The notes beneath the pieces are model-generated. The model saw only the letters and a program-made list of their open reading frames with translations. It did no database searches and was not told the origin of the DNA. A stretch of 64,000 nucleotides of DNA from Candidatus Nanopelagicales bacterium (GTDB lineage Bacteria > Actinomycetota > Actinomycetes > S36-B12), in the NCBI GenBank assembly GCA_018402235.1, contig JAGYJJ010000004.1, forward strand, positions 951,256 to 1,015,255, in the 5' to 3' direction. Below, in pieces: positions 28,543 to 37,622 of this stretch; position 1 is the first letter of the stretch, and the number at the start of each line of letters is the position of its first letter. The position numbers and the translations under genes are program-made.

Positions 28543-29504
28543 TTTTGCAGCCTTCCGGTTCGGTTGACGATGAGGTTCGCAATGACGTTCACGACCAACG
28601 TGCCGATGAAGAGGAAGAAGCCCGCAGCGAGGAGTAACTGCAATTCGAACGGCCCGGTCACTTCACCGAATCGGCCGACGATCAAGGTCGCTACCGAGCC
28701 GCCCCCGGACTCGATGATCTTGTACCAGTTGGTCTCGAAGACCACCTTCAGCACGAAGAACACGGCGATCGTTTCACCGAGGGCTCGGCCAAGGCCGAGC
28801 ATGACTCCACCGATGATGCCGCCTCGTCCATAGGGCAAAGCCACGTAACGGAGCATCGTGTAGAGCGAGCATCCGAGGGATTCCGCTGCGTTGATCAGGT
28901 CTGGAGGGGTCCTGCCGAGCACTTCGCGTGTCACGGAGGTCACGATGGGGATCATCATGATGGCGAGAACGAAGCCTGCGATGAACGGTGTTCCTAGGAA
29001 GTTGCCCGAATCGTTCTGAAAGATCGGAATCCAACCTAAGTACTGGTTCAGCAGGCGCTGCCACTCGTCGGCCGGTGGATTCAAAATGTAAAAGGCCCAT
29101 AAGCCCAAGATGACCGACGGGATTGCCGCCATCAAGTCGATGAGGTTTGTGAGGGTCTTGGCCACTTTCTGCGGCGCAAGGAACACGATGAAGATGCTCA
29201 GCAGCAAACTGGCCGGCACGGCGATGAAGAGCCCGATGACAGCCAGGAGCACCGAGCCGTAGAGCATGCCCCAGATGCCCGCTGTGGGCGGATCGGTATT
29301 GATATCCCAATCCGTGGTGGTCAAGAAGGCGATGCCCTGCGTCTGGAACGCCGGAATTGCCTGGAATCCTAGGAAGATCGCAATGCCTGCGAGCACAACA
29401 AGCGACGTGAAGGCCGCTGCCGTAACGATTCGGTTGAAGACTCGGTCCCCTCGGTGGGACGTGGCAGCCGAATGGAGGTCGCGCATTGCCTCGGTTTGCG
29501 ACAT
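28539..29504 (-). CDS. pstC: phosphate ABC transporter permease PstC
   Basis: Partner permease of PstA with about six membrane segments in 321 residues. DLMAAIPSVILGLWAF and LGRALGETIAVFFVL are typical PstC signatures. It opens the pst operon, overlaps pstA by 4 bp and has PHO-box-like repeats about 65 bp upstream. Confidence 0.94.
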   Translation of the reverse strand: MSQTEAMRDLHSAATSHRGDRVFNRIVTAAAFTSLVVLAGIAIFLGFQAIPAFQTQGIAFLTTTDWDINTDPPTAGIWGMLYGSVLLAVIGLFIAVPASLLLSIFIVFLAPQKVAKTLTNLIDLMAAIPSVILGLWAFYILNPPADEWQRLLNQYLGWIPIFQNDSGNFLGTPFIAGFVLAIMMIPIVTSVTREVLGRTPPDLINAAESLGCSLYTMLRYVALPYGRGGIIGGVMLGLGRALGETIAVFFVLKVVFETNWYKIIESGGGSVATLIVGRFGEVTGPFELQLLLAAGFFLFIGTLVVNVIANLIVNRTGRLQK

Positions 29505-29569
29505 GGCGGAACCTTGTCGGCATTTCGTAGCCGAAACACCCCTATTTGGCGTCCAAATTCTTAAGACCA

Positions 29570-29587
29570 GATGAACGAAAGGGAAAC
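29570..29587 (-). promoter_or_regulatory. PHO-box-like direct repeats upstream of pstC
   Basis: On the minus strand GTTTCCC and GTTCATC start 11 bp apart, the spacing of PhoP direct repeats. The first unit is degenerate, so confidence is moderate. Confidence 0.42.
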
Positions 29588-29606
29588 GGTTGTTCCCATT
29601 CTTGTC

Positions 29607-30096
29607 TTATGTGGACCGGGGATGATCTCCACCGTGGATTTGATCCAGCGCATGCGGCAGAACAGGTCCGAGAGCAGCCACGCCGTCCGTGCAGCCACCT
29701 GGAGAGCCGGGCAGGTTAACGATTAACGTGCTCCCGGCGATTCCGGCGATGCCGCGGGAAAGAATGGCGGTCGGAACGCCTGCAGCCACTCCGTAGTTCC
29801 GCACCGCTTCGGCCAGCCCAGGCGATTCACGCTCGATGACCCTGCGCGTCATCTCGGGTGTGAGGTCCTGTGGGGTGTGGCCGGTCCCGCCGGTGGTGAG
29901 GATGAGGTCTGAACCCTCTTCCACACCCTGCTCGAGCGCCGCCGCGAAAGGCTTGCACCGTCCGCCACCACTCGAGGACCTACCGCGTCGAATCCCAATT
30001 GCGCGAGGCCGGCAATGAGGATCGGACCAGAGGTGTCCTCCACTCCCCACGCGCTGCGCGGTTGGACGAGGTGATGACCAAGGCGCGGTAATTCAC
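29607..30096 (-). CDS. moaB: MogA/MoaB family molybdenum cofactor protein (two frameshifts)
   Basis: Adenylates molybdopterin before metal insertion. The pieces read NYRALVITSSNRAARG, then EDTSGPILIAGLAQLGFDA, then LILTTGGTGHTPQDLTPE and VNLPGSPGGCTDG, in the family's order. Frame changes are needed near 30043 and 29955. The GTG at 30096 lies 8 bp after the moaC stop. The product would be about 163 residues, normal for the family. Confidence 0.85.
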
Positions 30097-30104
30097 GATT
30101 CCCG

Positions 30105-30584
30105 TTAACTCTCGGAAGGCCGGATGTAATGCCCGGATCGGCCACCGGACTTTTCCAAGAGCACCACGCGTTCGATCATCGCCGAACGATCCACGCCCTT
30201 GACCATGTCGATCATCGCGAGGGCTCCCACACTCGCGCCGGTCAAGGCTTCCATCTCAACGCCGGTGCGATCGGCGGTACGGACCGTGACCGTAATGCGC
30301 ACACCGTCGTCCTCCACCTCGAGATTCACATCCACTCCATGCACGGCAATTGGGTGACACAGCGGGATCAGATCGGGCGTGCGCTTGGTTCCGCTGATTG
30401 CGGCGATTCGTGCAACCGCAAGGGCATCACCTTTGGGTACACCGCTACCGCGTAGCAGTTCGATCACCTGCGTGCTGGTGCGCACGAAGGCTTGCGCTGT
30501 TGCCCGTCGGTCAGTTACGTCCTTCTCAGCAACGTCAACCATTCGGGCGTCGCCGGATTCATCGAGGTGGGTGAAATCGCTCAT
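30105..30584 (-). CDS. moaC: cyclic pyranopterin monophosphate synthase
   Basis: Acts with MoaA to form cPMP. KRTPDLIPLCHPI (active-site region), TGVEMEALTGAS and MIDMVKGVDR are the defining motifs. The ATG at 30584 overlaps the moeA stop (ATGA), giving 159 residues, the usual size. Confidence 0.95.
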   Translation of the reverse strand: MSDFTHLDESGDARMVDVAEKDVTDRRATAQAFVRTSTQVIELLRGSGVPKGDALAVARIAAISGTKRTPDLIPLCHPIAVHGVDVNLEVEDDGVRITVTVRTADRTGVEMEALTGASVGALAMIDMVKGVDRSAMIERVVLLEKSGGRSGHYIRPSES

Positions 30585-31812
30585 CGGATATCTCCGCGCA
30601 AATCGATGACATCCACGTTGTCGCCGGCATTGACGTGCGCAACACCTTCGGGGATGACGATCAGGCAATCGGATTGCGCAAGGCCGCCGATCACATGCGA
30701 ACCCTGGCCGCCGCCAACGGGTTCCACCCGTCCATCACCCAGGAACCGTCCGCGAGCGAACTGTCGCTTCGCTTGCTGGGAGTCCATAGATTTGGTGATC
30801 TCCGCAACCACGCGCGGACGATCGTCTCCTTGTAATCCCCTGAGTTTGTGGATGGCGGGGCGAACGAAGTTCTGGAACGAGATGAACGAACTGACCGGAT
30901 TACCCGGCAGGGTTATCACCGGGATCCGCTCACCTTCGGATTCGCCGACGAATCCATGGCCCTGCGGCATTCCTGGATGCATCGCGACCTTCGTGAAATC
31001 AACCGTGCCCATCTCGGTGAAGACCTCCTTCACGGTGTCGTAAGCACCCATACTCACTCCCCCGCTCGTGAGGATCAGATCAGCTCTGTGGAGTTGATCG
31101 CTGATCGCGGCCGCAAACGCCTCGGCATCGTCCTTGACCGGGGGCACGCGATACGCCTGCGCTCCGGCCTCATTCGCGGCGGCTACCAAAAGAAAACTGT
31201 TGGAATCGCTAATCATTCCCTTGGTGAGCGGGGTTCCCGGTTCTACGAGTTCACTGCCCGTCGATAACACAGCACACTGCGCGGGCGCGGGTGCACCACC
31301 AGGTGACCTTTGCCAACTGCGGCGATGACCGCCAAGTGGCGAGCCGACAGCAAAGTTCCGGCCTTCGCGACGGTGTCGCCGACGATCACGTCCTCGCCAG
31401 CACGGCGGATATAGGCACCCTCATCGACCGATCCACGGATCTGGACGCTTTCGGTTCCCCCATCGGTCATCTCCACGGGCACCACACAATCGGCGCCAGC
31501 TGGCATCGGCGCACCGGTCATGATGCGCACCGCATTACCTGCACTCACAGGAACGTCTGCACGAAAGCCCGCAGGGACGTCGTCGATCACGGTCAACGTG
31601 ACGGGCGCCTCTTCGGTGGCTCCGCTGATATCCGAAACAACAACTGCATACCCGTCCATCGACGAGTTATCGAACGACGGCAATGGCCACGGAGCCACCA
31701 CATCCTCGGCGAGGACGCAACCGTGGCTGTCGGCGAGCGGCAGTGCGATGGGAGCTAGCGGTTCGATCCCAGCGAGGATGCCCTCGCGGTAATCATCGAC
31801 AGGAACAAGCAC
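30581..31812 (-). CDS. moeA: molybdopterin molybdenumtransferase (one frameshift)
   Basis: Inserts molybdate into adenylated molybdopterin. The N-terminal part has PLPSFDNSSMDGYAV and AVRIMTGAPMPAGADCVV; the C-terminal part has LSTGSELVEPGTPL, LTSGGVSMGAYD, and LPGNPVSS. The frame breaks near 31265, between HPRPRSVL and STGSELVEPG. The joined length is about 410 residues, normal for MoeA. It overlaps moaC and follows coxE. Confidence 0.92.
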
Positions 31813-31844
31813 TTGATAACCCTATTCCGCGATTTTTGTTCTCA

Positions 31845-33083
31845 CTAGGCAGCACCGCTGAGCCGCGAACGCGCTTGGGTCGAGCGATCAACCCGGTCTC
31901 CCGCGGCGGAAATGGCGGCCATGACGTCGTGCAGCGCACGCATGCTGTGACCGGATAAGAAGGTATCCACATAGGGAAGCACCGCGGCCATCCCGCCGGT
32001 AAGGGGTTCAAACGATTCGGCTGCCTTTCGCGGATTCACCCAGATGATGTGGTGCGCAAGGCGCGAGAGCCGTTCCATCGCCTCACCAAGCAACTCAGGT
32101 CGATCGCTCTCCCAGCCATCACTCACGATCACCACCACGGCCCCGCGCGCCATACCGCGGCGACCGAAGTCATCAATGAACGTGCCGATCGCGTGACCTA
32201 TCCGCGTGCCGCCGGACCAATCGTTGGCTGCTTCGGCGGCCTTGCGGTAAGCGATCTCGGTGTGCGTGGTGGACAACTGTCGGGTGAGGCGCGTCAGGTG
32301 GGTAGCAAAAACGAAAGCCTCGGCCTTAATCGCCTGCACCGCCCCACGCATCAGGTGCAAGTAGATGCGCGCATATGGCTCCATGGAACCGGAGACGTCG
32401 GCGATCAAGATGATGCGCCGCGGTTTGGTGGTTCGTTTGCGATACATCAAGCGGACTGGATCACCGGCGGTGCGGTGCGATCGTCGCAAGGTGGCGCGGA
32501 TGTCGATATCTCCTATGGAGCGATGGCGTTTGGTTCGACGCCCTCGACGAAGTGGAGGAACAAAGGGGAGCTGCTCGACCAATCGCTGGATCAGAGCGAG
32601 TTCGTCTTCAGTGAGCGTTGAGAACTCACGATCGTTCAGACGTTCTTGCATGCTCACCGCCGCGAGGGCGCTTGCTTCATCGAAATCGGCATCGGGATCC
32701 GCCGCGCCGGGAGTAGCGCTGGTGCCCCGCTGACCTGCTTGACCGTCCCCGCTGCGCTCCTGCCGAGCAGGAGCGCTATCCCCCGTCGGGGCCGACGCCG
32801 GTGGTGCCTGATTCGGACTGTCACCACGGAAATCAGCAATGTCCACAATTCCGCGGAACACTTGCTGAAAGACACGGTCGTAAATCTCGTGTTGATCGCG
32901 CGCAGTTATGAGGGTCACCCGACCCAGCCAGTACAGCTCGCTGAGGTTGGCCGGTTCGGCAACCACCACCGCAGTTGCGAAACGGGAGCTGCGCTCGGGT
33001 GTTACCGGCACACCTGCAGCGTGCAGCAACTCACCGAAAGCGGTACAAATCGCCGCCAAGTCCGGGCGTTCAGCCGCTGGCAA
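31845..33083 (-). CDS. coxE: VWA domain protein, CoxE type
   Basis: A 412-residue protein with a C-terminal von Willebrand factor A domain whose metal site DVSGSM is intact (about residue 233), and a proline/acid-rich linker around 90-140. CoxE proteins work with the AAA+ ATPase CoxD in maturing the Cu-S-Mo centre of aerobic CO dehydrogenase and occur beside related molybdenum hydroxylases. The gene overlaps coxD by 14 bp and precedes moeA. Without structural genes nearby, the client enzyme is unknown. Confidence 0.85.
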   Translation of the reverse strand: MPAAERPDLAAICTAFGELLHAAGVPVTPERSSRFATAVVVAEPANLSELYWLGRVTLITARDQHEIYDRVFQQVFRGIVDIADFRGDSPNQAPPASAPTGDSAPARQERSGDGQAGQRGTSATPGAADPDADFDEASALAAVSMQERLNDREFSTLTEDELALIQRLVEQLPFVPPLRRGRRTKRHRSIGDIDIRATLRRSHRTAGDPVRLMYRKRTTKPRRIILIADVSGSMEPYARIYLHLMRGAVQAIKAEAFVFATHLTRLTRQLSTTHTEIAYRKAAEAANDWSGGTRIGHAIGTFIDDFGRRGMARGAVVVIVSDGWESDRPELLGEAMERLSRLAHHIIWVNPRKAAESFEPLTGGMAAVLPYVDTFLSGHSMRALHDVMAAISAAGDRVDRSTQARSRLSGAA

Positions 33084-33963
33084 CCCAGTCCAGCCCTTCG
33101 GCGCGCGCGAGATCCTGGTCCTCCCGATACTTCAGCACTGAACTCAAGGTTCGCTCCACACCCACTTCGTCTAGCCTCGTCAAGCCCAGCAGTGCCGACG
33201 CATGCACCCAGTCAATGGCCTCTGCGATACCGGGAGCCTTCTGCATATCCAGACTGCGTATCCGCTGAACTGCGCCCGCAACATCTTCAGCCAACTGCGC
33301 GGACGCCTCCGGGACCCTCGCGCGCACAATTGCCGTTGCGTGTTCTAAGTCCGGATACTCGATCCAGTGATACAAACACCTGCGCTTGAGCGCATCGTGC
33401 AGATCGCGCGTTCTATTAGACGTCAAAATGACGATGGGTGGTTGCTTCGCTTGAATCGTGCCGAGTTCGGGAACAGTAACCGTGGACTCAGCGAGCATTT
33501 CAAACAAGAAGGCCTCGAATTCCTCGTCCGCTCGATCGACCTCGTCGATCAAGAGAACAGCCGGATTGGGGCCGTCGTGTTCGATCGCCTGGAGCAAGGG
33601 TCGGTCGATTAAGTAGTCACGCTCGAACAGCGATGCCTCGTCCAGCGATTTACCCTGCGTTTCCGCCATGCGGATGCTCAATAACTGCCGTGGGTAGTTC
33701 CACTCATAAAGCGCCTCAGATGCATCGATGCCTTCGAAACACTGAAGGCGGATCAGTGGAGTGTCGAGCATCTGCGCGAGGGATTTGGCCGCCTGGGTTT
33801 TGCCTACGCCTGCCTCACCTTCCAGCAGCAGGGGTTGCGGAAGTCGTACCGCGCAGAACAGCGCTGTTGCCAAACCTTCGTCGGTTAAATAGCCCTGTTG
33901 CCTGAGTTGCTCACGCAGGGCTTCCGGTGTGGGGATGGATTCCTCGAGGGACATAAGACTCAC
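33070..33963 (-). CDS. coxD: MoxR/CoxD family AAA+ ATPase
   Basis: A 297-residue AAA+ protein with Walker A GEAGVGKT (about 49-56), Walker B LLIDEVDRAD and sensor LTSNRTRDLHDALKRRCLYHW, all typical of the CoxD branch of MoxR ATPases. In Oligotropha CoxD is needed to assemble the CO dehydrogenase active site. It sits between coxG and coxE, as in cox clusters. The start could be the GTG at 33963 or an ATG nine bases later. Confidence 0.88.
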   Translation of the reverse strand: MSLMSLEESIPTPEALREQLRQQGYLTDEGLATALFCAVRLPQPLLLEGEAGVGKTQAAKSLAQMLDTPLIRLQCFEGIDASEALYEWNYPRQLLSIRMAETQGKSLDEASLFERDYLIDRPLLQAIEHDGPNPAVLLIDEVDRADEEFEAFLFEMLAESTVTVPELGTIQAKQPPIVILTSNRTRDLHDALKRRCLYHWIEYPDLEHATAIVRARVPEASAQLAEDVAGAVQRIRSLDMQKAPGIAEAIDWVHASALLGLTRLDEVGVERTLSSVLKYREDQDLARAEGLDWVASG

Positions 33964-33966
33964 ACA

Positions 33967-34623
33967 TCACCGACTAGCGACGATCCAGATAATTGCAACA
34001 ACAGCGACGACGCCAATCACCACGGGAATCGCACGCTTGAGCACCGGCCCCATTGCAACAGAGCCCAGATCAAGCGCCTCGGCTGGCTGTTGCGGTGCGA
34101 TCACCCGAGGCTCTGTCGATACACCACCATCTGTAGCGGTCGGGGCGGGCGTGGCTTCCTCTTGGGCGCCACTGGTCCGCGACGCGATGACACCTTCCAG
34201 GTTCGTTGCGAACTGGCCGACCAATCGACCGGCAACATCTTGCATAACACCGCGACCAAACTGCGCGGCCTTACCGGTGATCGTCAAGTCGGTTGTCACG
34301 TCAACACGAGTCAGATTCGGGCCCTCAGCCACCATGGCGGTGGTGACATTGGCCTTTGCCGTTCCCGAACCACGAGTTTCCTTGCCAGTTCCTTCGATCA
34401 CCGCCGTGTGAGTCGATTCGTCTTTGGACAGGAATCTCGCTTGGCCGCCGTAGGTCATGGACACCGGCCCCAACTTGACCTTCACATTGCCACTGAACTC
34501 ATCGCCATCCACCGACTCAAGGGTTGCCCCCGGCATGCACGGAGCTATCGCCTCTACATCAAGAAGGGTCTTCCACGCTGTATCAATATCCGAAGGAACG
34601 GTGAACGAGTTCTTGAGTTCCAT
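33967..34623 (-). CDS. coxG: CoxG-type SRPBCC family protein with C-terminal membrane anchor
   Basis: Residues 1-150 form a START/SRPBCC domain of the CO dehydrogenase subunit G family (ELKNSFTVPSDIDTAW, CMPGATLESVDGDEF, LVGQFATNLE). A low-complexity linker leads to a C-terminal helix (about 195-215, IPVVIGVVAVVAIIWIV) that would tether the protein to the membrane. In Oligotropha, CoxG recruits CO dehydrogenase to the membrane and binds quinone. An AAGGAG site precedes the ATG. Confidence 0.87.
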   Translation of the reverse strand: MELKNSFTVPSDIDTAWKTLLDVEAIAPCMPGATLESVDGDEFSGNVKVKLGPVSMTYGGQARFLSKDESTHTAVIEGTGKETRGSGTAKANVTTAMVAEGPNLTRVDVTTDLTITGKAAQFGRGVMQDVAGRLVGQFATNLEGVIASRTSGAQEEATPAPTATDGGVSTEPRVIAPQQPAEALDLGSVAMGPVLKRAIPVVIGVVAVVAIIWIVASR

Positions 34624-34743
34624 GGGTACTCCTTACCGGATCGGCGTGCCAGGCGCATCTATATACGGGGATCGGGCTCTTGACCATACAAGGCGAGAGC
34701 CAACGACGTCCCCGGTTTCGCCTTGCTTCACCCTTCACGGGTC

Positions 34744-34749
34744 TAGCCT
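34744..34749 (+). promoter_or_regulatory. putative -10 element of moaD, leaderless start
   Basis: TAGCCT is followed by six bases and the moaD ATG. There is no ribosome site. Confidence 0.45.
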
Positions 34750-34755
34750 GCCTCC

Positions 34756-35001
34756 ATGGCCGTTACCGTCAGGCTCTTTGCCGCAGCCCGCTCGGCGGCG
34801 GCCACTGATTCCGCCCCGGTGGCGCCTGGAAGCCTGTCAAGTGTGATCACCGAACTCCTCCAGCGATTTCCTGGCTTGGAGGACGTGCTGCCCCGCTGCT
34901 CGTTCCTTATCAACGGGCTGGCGGTGCACGGGAATCCCGACGAGGTCACGATTGCCGACGGCGCTGAGCTTGACGTGCTGCCGCCTTTCGCGGGCGGTTA
35001 G
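34756..35001 (+). CDS. moaD: molybdopterin synthase small subunit MoaD
   Basis: Ubiquitin-fold sulfur carrier of 81 residues. It begins VTVRLFAAARSAA and ends with the essential Gly-Gly (LPPFAGG) that is converted to a thiocarboxylate. It converges on moaA, and its partner moaE lies 1 kb away on the other strand. Confidence 0.92.
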   Translation: MAVTVRLFAAARSAAATDSAPVAPGSLSSVITELLQRFPGLEDVLPRCSFLINGLAVHGNPDEVTIADGAELDVLPPFAGG

Positions 35002-35023
35002 CCCGCCGTAAGAACGCGGGCGG

Positions 35024-36037
35024 TTAGCCGCCGATGGCGGACATAGGTCGTGCAGGCTGGATGAATGAAGGATCGTTGATTCCGTGGCCGGGCAGTTTCG
35101 CGTGGGTCACCTTGCGCAACGTATCCGCGATGCCCGCGCGAATTTCGTCCTCCGACAGTGAGGATCCACGAAGAAGTGCGCGGACATCTGTTTCTTCTTG
35201 GGAGAACAGGCAGTTGCGAAATTGTCCATCGGCGGTGAGTCGCAGGCGATCACAGGCGGCACAGAACGGACGCGACACACTGGCAATGATGCCAACGGTG
35301 GCTGGACCCCCGTCTACATAGAACTCCTCGGCCGGTGCAGATCCCCGACCAGGCACGGGCGTGAGTTCAAACTCCTGCGAGAGCATCTGCATGATTTCAT
35401 CGGCGGTAACCATTTTTGGTCGCGCCCATAGTCCGCCAGCGTCCAGTGGCATCTGCTCGATGAAACGCAGATTCCATTCATTGGCGATGGCGTGGCGGAG
35501 CAGCGGCACTGCTTCATCGTCGTTCACTCCACGCATCAAAACCGCATTCACTTTCACGGGCAGCAAGCCCGCTTCCTTGGCTGCTTCAATACCGGCGATC
35601 ACATCGTGGAAGCGGTCGCGGTGCGTCATCTGCTTGAAACGCTCCGGGATGAGTGTGTCCAGGCTGATGTTGACCCGCTCCATTCCGGCGTCAGCCAATT
35701 GCTGGGCCATCTGCGGCAGCCGCAATCCGTTGGAGGTGAGGGAGATCTTGGGAGCGTGCGGCAATGCATAAATACGGCGAACCACGTCCACCACGTCTGG
35801 ACGAAGAAGTGGCTCACCGCCGGTCAAGCGAACCTGCTCGATACCAAGTTCGGTGGCTACATCGAGCACAAGCATCAATTCATCAGTGGTGAGGAGTTGA
35901 TCACCAGGAATCCAGTCGGCAAAGTCGGCGGGCATGCAGTAGTTGCAACGAAGCGAACACCGGTCGGTCAACGAGACGCGCATGTCGCGATGGACGCGAC
36001 CATACGTATCGACGAGCGTTTTGTCCTGGTCACTCAT
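35024..36037 (-). CDS. moaA: GTP 3',8-cyclase MoaA
   Basis: Radical SAM enzyme that starts Moco synthesis from GTP. The SAM cluster is CSLRCNYC (Cys27, Cys31, Cys34) and the C-terminal cluster region is FCAACDRLRLTADGQFRNC. The C-terminal Gly-Gly needed for activity is present (MSAIGG). I use the ATG at 36037, which overlaps the moaE stop as ATGA, giving 337 residues. Confidence 0.95.
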   Translation of the reverse strand: MSDQDKTLVDTYGRVHRDMRVSLTDRCSLRCNYCMPADFADWIPGDQLLTTDELMLVLDVATELGIEQVRLTGGEPLLRPDVVDVVRRIYALPHAPKISLTSNGLRLPQMAQQLADAGMERVNISLDTLIPERFKQMTHRDRFHDVIAGIEAAKEAGLLPVKVNAVLMRGVNDDEAVPLLRHAIANEWNLRFIEQMPLDAGGLWARPKMVTADEIMQMLSQEFELTPVPGRGSAPAEEFYVDGGPATVGIIASVSRPFCAACDRLRLTADGQFRNCLFSQEETDVRALLRGSSLSEDEIRAGIADTLRKVTHAKLPGHGINDPSFIQPARPMSAIGG

Positions 36038-36474
36038 GCGCAGTTCACCCACTCGTCGGTCCCATCATCGAACTGCTGATGCTTCCAGATGGGTATCCGT
36101 TCCTTGGTCATCTCGACGAGGGCCACACATGCATCAAAGGCCTGCTGGCGGTGACGCGCACTTGCGGCTGCGACAAGCGCCGACTCTCCGATCGGAATCG
36201 GGCCATGCCGATGCGCAACAGCCACAGCGACCACGTCGTAGGCCTCGGCCACTTCACGCGCCACTTCTTCCAAAACTGCCGCAGCGCTCGGGTGGACCTC
36301 ATACGTCAAGGAGACCACCGACCGACCGTGATCGTTGTCGCGAACATCGCCGGTGAACACGACGCTGGCTCCGGCCGCAGGATCGGCGACCTGAAGGCGC
36401 AGATCCTCGGCGTGGATCGGTTCGGGCCCTACCCAGGCTCCCCTCACCGCGGCGGATTCCTTCACATGCGACAT
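36034..36474 (-). CDS. moaE: molybdopterin synthase large subunit MoaE
   Basis: Transfers sulfur from MoaD to cPMP. It shows FTGDVRDNDHGRSVVSLTYE, AHRHGPIPIGESALVAAASA and the active-site KERIPIWKHQ. The length of 146 residues is normal. It is translationally coupled with moaA and divergent from the XdhC gene. Confidence 0.94.
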   Translation of the reverse strand: MSHVKESAAVRGAWVGPEPIHAEDLRLQVADPAAGASVVFTGDVRDNDHGRSVVSLTYEVHPSAAAVLEEVAREVAEAYDVVAVAVAHRHGPIPIGESALVAAASARHRQQAFDACVALVEMTKERIPIWKHQQFDDGTDEWVNCA

Positions 36475-36490
36475 CGTCCCATTATTGGCC

Positions 36491-36496
36491 TACCCT
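36491..36496 (+). promoter_or_regulatory. putative -10 element of the XdhC gene, leaderless start
   Basis: TACCCT is followed by seven bases and the ATG, in the 29-bp spacer to moaE. Confidence 0.42.
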
Positions 36497-36503
36497 GCCT
36501 CTC

Positions 36504-37622
36504 ATGCGCGAGGTCCTCGAAGATCTCCTAGCGGCCCACCGCTCAGGGGAGCCGGTCGCCATGGCCACCGTGGTGCGCACCTGGAAATCTGCACCCCGCC
36601 CGGCGGGAGCGGCAATGCTCGTGACTAGCGCCCAAGAAGCCGTGGGATCGGTGAGTGGGGGATGTGTTGAGGGGGCACTTTTCGATCTGGGCGTCGAACT
36701 ACTCGCTGACGGTCAGCCCCGGTATGAGACCTACGGAATCAGCGACGACGAAGCTTTTGGGGTGGGCCTCACCTGCGGTGGAATCATCGAGATCTTTGCC
36801 GAGCGAGTGGATCGACACACATGGCCCGAACTCGAGGCAGTGGCCGCCAGCATCCAGGCCGAAGAGCCGGTAGCCGTAGCCACCATCGTGCGAGCGCCCG
36901 AAGATGTATTCGATCGGGTAGGTAAACACCTGGTGGTTCGCCCGCACGGAACCGAAGGGACTTTGGGAACAGCGCGGCTAGATGACACAGTGCGTGAGGA
37001 TGCGCTCGGGCTTCTGGCCGCGGGCACCACCGGCTTCTTGCATTACGGAGCCGAAGGTGAGCGTCTCGGAGAAGGCCTCGACGTCTTCGTCGCGAGTTAT
37101 GCGCCACCTGCACAGATGTTCGTCTTCGGAGCCATCGACTTCTCCGCATCGCTTGTGCGCGTGGGCAAGATCCTGGGATATCGAGTTACCGTCTGCGACG
37201 CACGGCCCATATTTGCGACCAAGAAGCGCTTTCCTGAGGCAGACGAAGTAGTTGTGGACTGGCCTCATCGGTGGCTGGAGAAGCAGCATGTGGATCAACG
37301 CACGGTAATCGCGGTTCTCACCCACGATCCGAAGTTCGATGTTCCGGCACTCAAAGTGGCGCTCGCCAGTAAAGCCGGGTACGTGGGTGCAATGGGTTCG
37401 CGCCGCACCCATGAAGATCGTCTCGAACGCTTACGAGAAGCGGGGGTCAACGAAGAGGAGCTCAAGCGCCTGCACTCCCCTATCGGTTTGGATCTCGGTG
37501 CGCGAACGCCCGAAGAGACGGCCGTATCCATCGCCGCGGAGATAGTGCAGGCCCGCTGGGGAGGTACCGGAAGACACCTCACCGACACCGATGGACCCAT
37601 TCACCCGGGAGCACCCCGATGA
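36504..37622 (+). CDS. XdhC/CoxI family protein
   Basis: Binds and sulfurates or protects the molybdenum cofactor before insertion into xanthine dehydrogenase-family enzymes. The N-terminal XdhC domain has RTWKSAPRPAGAAMLV and GSVSGGCVEGA; the Rossmann-like C-terminal domain ends with GYVGAMGSRRTHEDRL and LHSPIGLDLGARTPEETAVS. At 372 residues it is full length. It overlaps the MocA-like gene by 4 bp, the usual pairing in molybdenum hydroxylase clusters. Confidence 0.9.
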   Translation: MREVLEDLLAAHRSGEPVAMATVVRTWKSAPRPAGAAMLVTSAQEAVGSVSGGCVEGALFDLGVELLADGQPRYETYGISDDEAFGVGLTCGGIIEIFAERVDRHTWPELEAVAASIQAEEPVAVATIVRAPEDVFDRVGKHLVVRPHGTEGTLGTARLDDTVREDALGLLAAGTTGFLHYGAEGERLGEGLDVFVASYAPPAQMFVFGAIDFSASLVRVGKILGYRVTVCDARPIFATKKRFPEADEVVVDWPHRWLEKQHVDQRTVIAVLTHDPKFDVPALKVALASKAGYVGAMGSRRTHEDRLERLREAGVNEEELKRLHSPIGLDLGARTPEETAVSIAAEIVQARWGGTGRHLTDTDGPIHPGAPR

